From Gammaproteobacteria bacterium (GTDB taxonomy: Bacteria > Pseudomonadota > Gammaproteobacteria > Xanthomonadales > SZUA-5): DNA of 35,131 nt. The stretch spans positions 1 through 35,131 of the forward strand of contig JAUIFV010000033.1 in NCBI GenBank assembly GCA_030430155.1. The letters are read 5' to 3'. Position numbers and translations under genes: made by a program. Under the pieces are notes generated by a model, which was given only the letters and a program-made list of their open reading frames with translations, made no database searches and had not been told where the DNA came from. Positions within the stretch are counted from its first letter, which is position 1, and every line of letters begins with the position of its first letter. Shown here piece after piece: positions 26,760 to 33,010 of the stretch.

Positions 26760-26782
26760 GTTCGATTGATGGTGGGCACCAC
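26760..26782. other. Possible degenerate attachment site (tRNA 3'-end-like)
   Basis: GTTCGATTGATGGTGGGC followed by ACCACA resembles the end of the tRNA gene (GTTCGAATCCTGGTGGGC...CCACCA, 9440-9463) at most positions up to the GGTGGGC. It lies exactly between the last defence gene and the first non-island gene. The match is partial and may be chance. Confidence 0.3.
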
Positions 26783-26831
26783 ATCCCCTCGAATTCACCG
26801 CACCCAAGCCGGTTCAGCGACCGAAGTTTGG

Positions 26832-27071
26832 TCACTCCAGTGTCCCATCTTTCAGCCACTCGTCCTCTCGGTGCCATTCGTCTGGCGACTTTGGGCTCGC
26901 GGCCAGGCGATCGGCGAGAGTTCGCTTGGCCGGCGTGACCGACAGGCGGCGTCCGCTCACCGAGAGCTCAACAGCCGATCCCGCGGTGAACTCCAGAGCG
27001 TCGGCGATAGCTTTGGGGATCGACAGAATCACCGATCCGCCGGAACGCTGCAAAGTTGCTCGATGGCCCAT
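26832..27071 (-). CDS. MazE/AbrB-type antitoxin, apparently orphan
   Basis: A 79-residue protein. GHRATLQRSGGSVILSIPKAI (swapped-hairpin AbrB/MazE fold), then ADALEFTAGSAVELSVSGRRL and a tail (LADRLAASPKSPDEWHREDEWLKDGTLE) of the kind that binds a MazF/PemK toxin. No toxin gene follows within the next 170 bases downstream on the minus strand; the frames there show none of the MazF motifs. The partner may have been lost at the island boundary. Confidence 0.85.
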   Translation of the reverse strand: MGHRATLQRSGGSVILSIPKAIADALEFTAGSAVELSVSGRRLSVTPAKRTLADRLAASPKSPDEWHREDEWLKDGTLE

Positions 27072-27153
27072 CGTTGTTCAATCTTAGTGTCTTGCGCAGT
27101 TCGAACATGAGCCGTTCCCGCGAGTTCGGCAAGCGGCCAAGGATCGGGCTTCG

Positions 27154-27179
27154 CTAATCCCCCACCGACGACACATGCG
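27154..27179 (-). repeat. 26-bp direct repeat, copy B (downstream of SEC-C gene)
   Basis: On the minus strand it reads CGCATGTGTCGTCGGTGG then GGGATTAG and begins directly after the SEC-C stop codon. It matches copy A (28655-28680, the end of the SnoaL-like gene) at 24 of 26 positions, including the stop codon TAG. Confidence 0.85.
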
Positions 27180-28568
27180 CTATCCCAGCCCCAACCGCTC
27201 GCGCAGCTTGCGCATGATGGCGTCTGGAATCGCCATGGGGCCGCCGGCAAAGCCGTCCAGCAGCGCTCTGACCTTTTCCCTGCCGAGCGGGGTCTTGACC
27301 GCTTCGATGGGGGCCTGGTTGCCGAGCGCGGGGAGCGGGATGTCGGGCCAGCTGTCGTAGTGTTTGGCCAGCTGTTGCTCGATCAGGGCCTGTACTTCGG
27401 GATGCTGGTTGAGTTCGTCGATTTCTGCGCGATCCACCGCTTCGGTGGTATCGAACAGGCTCTCGTTGCTGCGGATCTCGCTCAGCTGCGGCTTGGCCAG
27501 CTCGCTCATGCGCTGGCTGAAGAACTCGCGGACCCGCTCGGCGCGTTCGCGGGAATTGACCTCCACGCGAATGCTGCCAGGGTCGACGTGGATCAATGCC
27601 AGCAGCCAGCCGTCTTCAGAGTCCTCCATCCAGTGCAGCCGGGCGCTGATGAGCTCGCGATAGCCATCATCGTTGTCGTCGTCTTCGGGAGCGTCGTACT
27701 GCGGATCGACCTCGATCACCGTTCCCTTCGTGCCCAGGTCCAACAGCGCCTGCACGCAGGCCGAGACGGACTCGATCTTGTAGCGCAGCACCTGCGGTTC
27801 GATGTCCTCGCCGTGTTGATTGCGCAGTTGGGGTCGGCGTCCGGGCAGGGTTGCCCCGGCCAGGTGGTCGAGGTGGTCGAGCAACTCATCGGTGTAGTCC
27901 TCGCCGCTACTGGGCTGCACGCCCGCGGTTTTCAGCGCCTCACGCAGATCAATGATGTCCGCCTTGCGCATCGCCGGAATGATGTGTCCGTAGACGCCGT
28001 CGAACAGCGCAAAGCCATCGACCTGCACCACCTTGCCGAAGCAGATGGCGCCGACCTGCATGCTGCGCGAGGCCGACCCGTCGCGGACCTGAACCGGCGT
28101 TCCGCTCAGCAGATCGGTCAGATCCAGGCTGCGTCCGGGATCCACCGACTGCACCTGGAAGTAGCTGAACGGGGTCTCCAGAGCTGACTGCAGGTAGCTG
28201 CGCAGCATCGGGCTGAGCCTGCGCTGGTGGCGTTCAAGGTAGTGCCTGGCGGCGGGCAGCGCATCGTCCTCTTCCACCCGGTGAAAGCAGAGCCAGGTCA
28301 TGAAGACCTCGCTGAGCACCTCGTCGCCCCATTCCTCGAAGGCGGGTCGCTCGCCGCAGAAGTCCATCCAAGGCTGCTCGGGGACTTCGTCGAGTCGATC
28401 CACGCTGAAGCGAATGAGCTTGGGATTGAATTCCTGGAGTTCCCGGCTGAGGCGTCTGTAGGCCAGCTCGTTCGGGTCCGAGGGCGCAGCCGACTGTGCT
28501 CGCAGACAGCATTGCTTGTACTTTTTCCCGCTGCCACAGGGGCATGGATCGTTGCGTCCGGTCTTCAC
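27180..28568 (-). CDS. SEC-C zinc-motif protein of unknown function
   Basis: About 462 residues from GTG 28568. The N-terminus MKTGRNDPCPCGSGKKYKQCC is a SEC-C motif (CxCx8CC-type zinc site), as at the SecA C-terminus and in many stand-alone proteins. The rest matches nothing I can name. It includes a Trp/aromatic helical part (PWMDFCGERPAFEEWGDEVL), a segment typical of SEC-C partners (DLLSGTPVQVRDGSASRSM), and an acidic patch (PEDDDNDDGYRE). The long open frame continues upstream to 29156 only through antisense sequence of the SnoaL-like gene, so GTG is chosen because it starts just before the motif; no good RBS is visible. The gene lies exactly between two copies of a 26-bp repeat. Confidence 0.8.
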   Translation of the reverse strand: MKTGRNDPCPCGSGKKYKQCCLRAQSAAPSDPNELAYRRLSRELQEFNPKLIRFSVDRLDEVPEQPWMDFCGERPAFEEWGDEVLSEVFMTWLCFHRVEEDDALPAARHYLERHQRRLSPMLRSYLQSALETPFSYFQVQSVDPGRSLDLTDLLSGTPVQVRDGSASRSMQVGAICFGKVVQVDGFALFDGVYGHIIPAMRKADIIDLREALKTAGVQPSSGEDYTDELLDHLDHLAGATLPGRRPQLRNQHGEDIEPQVLRYKIESVSACVQALLDLGTKGTVIEVDPQYDAPEDDDNDDGYRELISARLHWMEDSEDGWLLALIHVDPGSIRVEVNSRERAERVREFFSQRMSELAKPQLSEIRSNESLFDTTEAVDRAEIDELNQHPEVQALIEQQLAKHYDSWPDIPLPALGNQAPIEAVKTPLGREKVRALLDGFAGGPMAIPDAIMRKLRERLGLG

Positions 28569-28654
28569 TGCGATACGACTTGATGAACAGGCGCCAAGCT
28601 TACCTTGGGATGGACGTTGTGTTCGCCCGTGGCGGCTTGCCCGGGTCGCGCCGC

Positions 28655-28680
28655 CTATTCCGCCACCGACGACACATGCG
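28655..28680 (-). repeat. 26-bp direct repeat, copy A (end of the SnoaL-like gene)
   Basis: This is the last eight codons and stop of the SnoaL-like gene (HVSSVAE then TAG), reading CGCATGTGTCGTCGGTGG then CGGAATAG on the minus strand. It is repeated at 27154-27179. Confidence 0.85.
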
Positions 28681-29098
28681 AGGCGACCGCCACCCAGCGT
28701 CCATCGCGCTTGATCAACACGTTGCTGGAGCGGTACACGTGGGTCCAGGCTTTGCCGTCGCGGGTGCCGGCGATGGTGCCTTGGCCGGCGACGATGGCAG
28801 ATTGACCAGCGTAGACGTCGAGGCGTTCGATCTCGTAGTTGAAACTGTCGTAGCTGGTCGGGTGTTTGGCGATCCACGCCAACTCGTCGGCTTTGGTTGA
28901 GATCTGGCCGCGGCCGTCGATCATCTGGAAGCTGTCGTCGAGGATGCGATCCAGCAGTTCGACGTCCTGTTCGCGATAGGCTTTGGGCCACAGCTCGAGC
29001 TTGATGTGGCGCAGCTGGGCGTGGTCGTCGGGCTCGGCAGCGGTGGCGGTGGTGCTGGTCAGGGCGAGCAGGCTGAGCACTAGCAGTAGCAGGCGCAT
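28655..29098 (-). CDS. Secreted SnoaL/DUF4440-like protein
   Basis: A 147-residue protein from ATG 29098, supported by the RBS AAGGAGC 8 nt upstream. The signal peptide MRLLLLVLSLLALTSTTATA ends before AEPDDH. The mature part has the NTF2/SnoaL plan of DUF4440 proteins: a first helix (KAYREQDVELLDRILDDSFQMIDGRGQI), strands with VYAGQSAIVAGQGTIAG, and the final WTHVYRSSNVLIKRDGRWVAVASHVS. These small periplasmic proteins rarely have a proven function. A longer frame to 29449 overlaps the opposite-strand DUF2796 gene and is rejected. Confidence 0.85.
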   Translation of the reverse strand: MRLLLLVLSLLALTSTTATAAEPDDHAQLRHIKLELWPKAYREQDVELLDRILDDSFQMIDGRGQISTKADELAWIAKHPTSYDSFNYEIERLDVYAGQSAIVAGQGTIAGTRDGKAWTHVYRSSNVLIKRDGRWVAVASHVSSVAE

Positions 29099-29287
29099 GG
29101 TGAAGCTCCTTGGCGTTGGTTTGCTGCAGCCTGGACCGGTGCGACAGTCGCGACAAGGACTTTGGGACCAGCGTCGTTGCGCTGGGACCAACGCCGTCGT
29201 CATCGCTGTTGCTGTAGTTCGCCTATGAACCTCGCGACGAGCATTCATGAATAATTCGGGCTGGCGCAGGGTGGCATCAGATAAGCT

Positions 29288-29299
29288 ACGTAATAACGT
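29288..29299 (+). promoter_or_regulatory. Candidate Zur box upstream of the DUF2796 gene
   Basis: The palindrome ACGTAATAACGT lies 22 bases before ATG 29322 and shares the GTTATTAC half-site with the palindrome at 32641-32657. Known Zur operators contain GTTAT/ATAAC half-sites. Position over the promoter of a zinc-binding protein gene fits. Confidence 0.45.
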
Positions 29300-29321
29300 T
29301 TCCAGACCAGGGTTCGCTGAT

Positions 29322-29987
29322 ATGAATGCAAGGCTTCGAATGCTGACCATTGCCCTGGGCGCATTGGCTGGGGCTACGGTGATGGCAGCGCCGCATGTGC
29401 ACGGTGAGGGCCAGTTGGACGTGGCGATGGAGGCCGACGGTGCGGTCATGGTGCTGCTCAGCCTGCCTGGTGATACCGCTGTGGGATTTGAGCATGCACC
29501 GCGGGATGCGCAGCAGCGTGAGCAGATCGAATCCGCGCGCGCAGTGCTGAGCGATTCGACGCGCTGGCTGGGTTGGCCGGCTGCCGCTGGCTGCAGCAGC
29601 AGCGCTGCGGCTGAGGTGACGGTGCCGGTGGTCGACGGTGAGGATCATCATCACGACAAGGAGCACGGCCACGGTCACGACGATCACGCTCATGATGGAC
29701 ACGACCACGATGATCATGATCACCACAAGCACGTTCACGGCGATAGCCACGATGCTGATGAGCCCGGCGATGCCCATGATCACCACGACTACGCCAGGCA
29801 CTCTGAGAACTGGGTGACCGAAGTGCAGGCGCAGTGCAGCGACCCTGATGCCTTGCGCAGTATCGATCTAGGCCCGCTTTTCAAGGCCTTCCCATCGCTG
29901 GAAATTCTGCGCGTTCAGTTCATCGGTGCGCAGGGGCAGGGCGGTGCCGAACTGAGTGCCGGCAATAGCGTGCTTGAGCTGCCCTAG
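29322..29987 (+). CDS. Histidine-rich periplasmic metal-binding protein, DUF2796 (ZrgA-like)
   Basis: 221 residues from ATG 29322 (the frame is open to 29247, but this start fits a signal peptide: MNARLRMLTIALGALAGATV ending MAA). The mature N-terminus has the family block PHVHGEGQLDVAMEADGAVMV. The middle is an extreme His/Asp run (about residues 108-160; HHHDKEHGHGHDDHAHDGHD and on), a loose metal scavenger. The C-terminus (LGPLFKAFPSLEILRVQFIG...) is conserved in DUF2796. The Vibrio homologue ZrgA is the zinc-binding component of the Zur-regulated ZrgABCDE importer. Here it heads a cluster with an FtsX-like permease and a DUF3299 protein, but the ATPase is missing. Confidence 0.9.
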   Translation: MNARLRMLTIALGALAGATVMAAPHVHGEGQLDVAMEADGAVMVLLSLPGDTAVGFEHAPRDAQQREQIESARAVLSDSTRWLGWPAAAGCSSSAAAEVTVPVVDGEDHHHDKEHGHGHDDHAHDGHDHDDHDHHKHVHGDSHDADEPGDAHDHHDYARHSENWVTEVQAQCSDPDALRSIDLGPLFKAFPSLEILRVQFIGAQGQGGAELSAGNSVLELP

Positions 29988-30161
29988 TGAGGAGAACCGC
30001 ACAAGCGCCCTGTGGCATCGATAAGATGTGCGGTCGGTCGGTGCTGACGCTCTGGGTCGGATATCAGCGTCCAGGCGGGTGGCGTCCGATCACAGATCGG
30101 ACCCACAAAAAGAAGGTTCTCGCACTCTGATGATGCTCTCCATGCCACCAGACACTAATCC
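29988..30161 (+). other. Gap between DUF2796 and permease where an ABC ATPase gene is expected
   Basis: The 174 bases start with a good RBS-like GTGAGGAGAAC directly after the stop but have no start codon followed by an open frame. They contain a perfect 8-bp hairpin (GTCCGATC-ACA-GATCGGAC, 30084-30102) without a T-run. No Walker motif or LSGGQ can be read in any frame. In related clusters the ATP-binding gene lies here. Confidence 0.6.
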
Positions 30162-31421
30162 ATGCGCGGCGGACTGACCGGATTCGCTCTGCGTTCGCTT
30201 TGGAATCGGCGCGGCAGCGTGCTGCTGTCGGTGCTGACCCTGGCAATCACGGTGGCGCTGCTGCTGATGGTGGAGCGGGTGCGGATGGAGACCCGTGAGG
30301 GCTTTCTGCGCTCGGTTTCGGGCGTGGATCTGATCGTTGGTGCCCGCGGTCATCCGGTGCAGCTGCTGCTGTATTCGGTGTTCAGGCTCGGCGATGCGAC
30401 CAACAACCTGTCCTGGGAGAGCTATCAGGCGCTGGCCGAGCACCCGCAGGTGGGCTGGACGGTGCCGATCTCGCTGGGCGATTCGCATCGCGGCTACCGC
30501 GTTGTCGGTACCACCGCCGAATATTTCGCCCGTCTGGGCGGCGGCGACGGTGCTGCGGAGTTCAGCGCTGGCGGAGCTTTTGGAGAAACTTTCGAGGCGG
30601 TGATCGGCGCCGAGGTAGCGCGCCGGCTGAATTACAGCGTGGGGACGGCGATCGAGCTGGCCCACGGCACCGGCCGGATCAATCTTCACAACCACGACGA
30701 TCGCCCGTTCCGGGTCAGCGGCATCCTTGCTCCCACCGGCACGCCGCTGGATCAGGGCATCTACGTGTCGCTGCAGGCGATCGAAGCCATCCATCTGAAC
30801 TGGCGCAGCGGCACCCGTATCGGCAGCGCCCCGGATCTGGACGAAGCGCAGCTGGCTGCGCTGCAGCCGCGCAGCATCACCGCGGTGTTTGTCGGCGCGC
30901 AGCGGCGCGCGGCGGTGTTCTCGCTGCAGCGGATGGTCAATGGCTATCGCGCCGAGCCGCTGACCGGGCTGCTGCCCGGCGTCACCATGCAGCAGCTGTG
31001 GCAGCTCACCGGCGGTGCCGAGACCGCGCTGCGCTTTGCCAGCTACGCGCTGGTTGGCTGCGCGCTGATGGTGCTGCTTTCGGGTTTGCTCAGCACCCTC
31101 AACGAGCGCCGCCGCGAGATGGCACTGCTGCGCGCGGTGGGCGCCGGGGCTCGCCACGTCTTCGCGCTGCTGCTGGTGGAGGCGCTGCTGCTGGTGCTGT
31201 TGGCGCTGCTGCTGGGATTGCTGTTGGCCATCGTCGGGCTGCTGCTGGCCACACCCTGGCTGCACGCCCAGTTCGGTATCCAGCTGCGTGAGATCTGGCC
31301 GGGCATGACCGAGATGCAGGTGCTGCTGGGACTGTTGCTCAGCGGTGCGCTGGTCGGCCTGATACCCGCAATCACCGCCTATCGCCGCACCCTGCTGGAT
31401 GGGCTGACTGTCGACCGTTGA
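30162..31421 (+). CDS. ABC transporter permease, FtsX/MacB family
   Basis: 419 residues. A first membrane helix (SVLLSVLTLAITVALLLMV, about 20-38) is followed by a large periplasmic MacB-PCD-like domain (MRMETREGFLRSVSGVDLIV through about residue 275). Three C-terminal helices follow: FASYALVGCALMVLLSGLLS, a Leu-rich helix about 330-362, and VLLGLLLSGALVGLIPAITAYR. The loop NERRREMALLRAVGAGARHV is the FtsX signature contacting the ATPase. It belongs with the DUF2796 and DUF3299 proteins in a zinc-uptake-like cluster. Such a permease needs an ATPase, which is not present in the operon. Confidence 0.93.
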   Translation: MRGGLTGFALRSLWNRRGSVLLSVLTLAITVALLLMVERVRMETREGFLRSVSGVDLIVGARGHPVQLLLYSVFRLGDATNNLSWESYQALAEHPQVGWTVPISLGDSHRGYRVVGTTAEYFARLGGGDGAAEFSAGGAFGETFEAVIGAEVARRLNYSVGTAIELAHGTGRINLHNHDDRPFRVSGILAPTGTPLDQGIYVSLQAIEAIHLNWRSGTRIGSAPDLDEAQLAALQPRSITAVFVGAQRRAAVFSLQRMVNGYRAEPLTGLLPGVTMQQLWQLTGGAETALRFASYALVGCALMVLLSGLLSTLNERRREMALLRAVGAGARHVFALLLVEALLLVLLALLLGLLLAIVGLLLATPWLHAQFGIQLREIWPGMTEMQVLLGLLLSGALVGLIPAITAYRRTLLDGLTVDR

Positions 31422-31434
31422 TGGGAAAGGATTG

Positions 31435-31971
31435 ATGTCTAGTTTGAAGTTCTACTCCGCTGCCGTGCTGTTGCTGATGGCCATGCTGGTCGGATCCACG
31501 GTCTGGGCCAAGTCCAACGTGCGCCTGATCGACTGGCTGGAGCTGATGCCCGAGGCCGAGCGCAAGGCGCTGGAAGAGCTGTCGATGAGCATCGATCATA
31601 GCGGCGACGGCCCCAGCTACGACTTTTCCAGCGTAACCACGGTGGCCAAGATGGACGGCGTGACCGGACGTCTGGCCGGCTACGTGGTGCCCATCGAGTA
31701 CGACGATAAGGGCCGCATCAGCGAGCTCTTCGTGGTGCCCTATTTCGGCGCTTGCATCCATCTACCCCCGCCGCCGCCCAACCAGATCATCCACGTCAAA
31801 CCGGACGAGCCCATCGAAGCGCGGGACATGTGGGAGCCGTATTGGGCCATCGGTACGCTGCGCATCGCCAATGTCAGCAACGAGATGGCCGAAGCCGCCT
31901 ACAGCATGGAGGTCAGCGAGCTGCGGGTGATCGAGATGGATGAGTACGAGGAGCTGGAGGAGAGTTATTAG
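31435..31971 (+). CDS. DUF3299 periplasmic protein
   Basis: 178 residues from ATG 31435 (GGGAAAGG upstream; 13 bases after the permease stop). Signal peptide MSSLKFYSAAVLLLMAMLVG ending VWAKS. The family block is clear: GYVVPIEYDDKGRISELFVV then PYFGACIHLPPPPPNQIIHV, with the CxH-PPPP motif. DUF3299 genes occur beside DUF2796 and ABC genes in metal-uptake clusters and their product may help load or sense metal. The C-terminus is acidic (EYEELEESY). Confidence 0.9.
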   Translation: MSSLKFYSAAVLLLMAMLVGSTVWAKSNVRLIDWLELMPEAERKALEELSMSIDHSGDGPSYDFSSVTTVAKMDGVTGRLAGYVVPIEYDDKGRISELFVVPYFGACIHLPPPPPNQIIHVKPDEPIEARDMWEPYWAIGTLRIANVSNEMAEAAYSMEVSELRVIEMDEYEELEESY

Positions 31972-31983
31972 CTAGCGAGGGCG

Positions 31984-32020
31984 TAGGGCAAAGGGCCCAG
32001 GGCAAAGGGCCCAGGGCCCA
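31984..32020. repeat. GGGCCC-type dispersed repeat, copy 3
   Basis: AAGGGCCCAGGGCAAAGGGC then CCAGGGCCCA, just after the DUF3299 stop. Same family as 5404-5427 and 7508-7596. Confidence 0.7.
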
Positions 32021-32078
32021 GCGTACGTGGGGTGAGCGAAGTGAATCGCATCAATTGAAGCAGCGTCGCACCGCGTAT

Positions 32079-32115
32079 CGACCGTGATGCGGTTCGTGCC
32101 TCACCACATCCTACG
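32079..32115 (-). repeat. Dispersed intergenic repeat, GTAGGATG type, copy 2
   Basis: Minus-strand CGTAGGATGTGGTGAGGCAC then GAACCGCATC; near-identical core to 17819-17860. Confidence 0.7.
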
Positions 32116-32136
32116 TTTCTCCCTGCGTCGCTGACC

Positions 32137-32171
32137 GTAGGTTGGGCAAAGCGCAGCGTGCCCGACGCTTT
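32137..32171. repeat. GTAGGTTGGGC-type hairpin repeat
   Basis: GGCAAAGCG and CGCTTTGCC (within 32143-32171) form an inverted repeat around GTGCCCGAC. The opening GTAGGTTGGGCAAAGCGCAGC is a widely dispersed proteobacterial intergenic repeat. It lies at the end of the MerC-domain gene and may end its transcript. Confidence 0.6.
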
Positions 32172-32173
32172 GC

Positions 32174-32569
32174 CTAATCCGCCGATTGCGCCTGTGCGCA
32201 GGGCGCGGGCAGCTTGCTGCGGCCATACCAGCGCCAGCCGTGGGCGGCGGCCAGGGACAGCGCGCCCAGCGTGGTCAAAGCGACCTCGTGGTCGTGCAGG
32301 GCCTCGACAAAGGCCGCGGCCAGCAGCAGCGCCAAGCCGCTCAGCGCCAGCAGCAGAAAAGCCGCATCGAGACGGTGATTGGCCGAAAACACGATCACGC
32401 TCAGGGTGACCGGCAGGGCCAGCAGCGCCATCAGCTGATGCACCCATTCGGCTTCCGACAGCACTCCGGCCAGCGGCAGCGTGGCGGCGAGCAGCGGCAG
32501 CGCCAGGCAGTGCACCAGGCACAGCGATGACAGCGAGATGGCGGAAACGTCAAGAACGGAAGTACGCAT
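32174..32569 (-). CDS. MerC domain-containing membrane protein
   Basis: 131 residues with four hydrophobic segments. The MerC signature SSLCLVHCLALPLLAATLPL near the N-terminus holds two Cys and one His that can carry a metal through the membrane. Others: LMALLALPVTLSVIVFS, FLLLALSGLALLLAAAFVEA (with a HDHE loop after it) and the last short segment. MerC proper imports mercury; chromosomal MerC-domain proteins without mer genes are often under zinc control. No mer genes are nearby. A GTAATGTTATTAC palindrome lies 72 bases upstream of the start. Convergent with the DUF2796-DUF3299 cluster. Confidence 0.85.
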   Translation of the reverse strand: MRTSVLDVSAISLSSLCLVHCLALPLLAATLPLAGVLSEAEWVHQLMALLALPVTLSVIVFSANHRLDAAFLLLALSGLALLLAAAFVEALHDHEVALTTLGALSLAAAHGWRWYGRSKLPAPCAQAQSAD

Positions 32570-32640
32570 CGATGCTGGAAACCTACGAAAGGCCGGTTGC
32601 CGCTTGCAGGGAAGGCAGGCAAGACGGCGCGAGATGAAAA

Positions 32641-32657
32641 ACGTAATGTTATTACAT
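32641..32657 (-). promoter_or_regulatory. Candidate Zur box upstream of the MerC-domain gene
   Basis: ACGTAATGTTATTACAT is a palindrome (GTAAT-GTT-ATTAC) in an AT-rich spot between the MerC-domain gene and ykgJ-like gene. It resembles proteobacterial Zur operators and shares GTTATTAC with the candidate at 29288-29299. Confidence 0.5.
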
Positions 32658-32698
32658 CTCTAGTCTGATCGCATGACTGTTCGCAAACCGGGATTTAC

Positions 32699-33010
32699 TC
32701 AGGGCGCGGTGGCCGCCTCCAGCCGGCTCAGCTCCGCCAGAGCCTCATCGCGATTGCCCAGACACATCGACGGCTGGGGGCGCAGCTGGCGGCACACGGC
32801 CGGGCGCTGAGGCAGGCCGAACAGCTCGCAGCGCAGCTGCTGGTCCAGGTGCGCACAGGGCACGCCGGCCGGTTTGCCGTGCGGCATCTTCGGCATAGCC
32901 GTGCTGATCGACGGGGCGATGCAGCAGGCGGCGCAGCCGTCACGGCAGCCCGACACCGCCAGCGCCGGCAGGCCCTGCAGCTCGATGTTGACCGGCACGG
33001 CGGCGCTCAT
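32699..33010 (-). CDS. YkgJ-family cysteine-cluster protein
   Basis: 103 residues with the YkgJ/UPF0153 cysteine set: GCRDGCAACC (22-31), then CAHLDQQLRCELF, VCRQLRPQPSMC. The eight Cys probably bind a zinc or iron-sulfur centre; function is not known. ATG 33010 overlaps the aroE stop by 4 bp, so it is co-translated with aroE. Confidence 0.88.
   Translation of the reverse strand: MSAAVPVNIELQGLPALAVSGCRDGCAACCIAPSISTAMPKMPHGKPAGVPCAHLDQQLRCELFGLPQRPAVCRQLRPQPSMCLGNRDEALAELSRLEAATAP

Noticed and set aside
27360-28187. A 275-codon plus-strand frame opposite the SEC-C gene
   Set aside because: Antisense shadow without RBS or motif; the minus strand carries the SEC-C signature.
29640-29795. Repeated CAC/GAT/CAT triplets resembling a tandem DNA repeat
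   Set aside because: They encode the His/Asp metal-binding run of the DUF2796 protein, typical of the family; not an independent repeat.
30090-31265. A 391-codon minus-strand frame opposite the FtsX-like permease
   Set aside because: Gln/His-rich antisense of Leu-rich membrane helices; not a protein-like composition.
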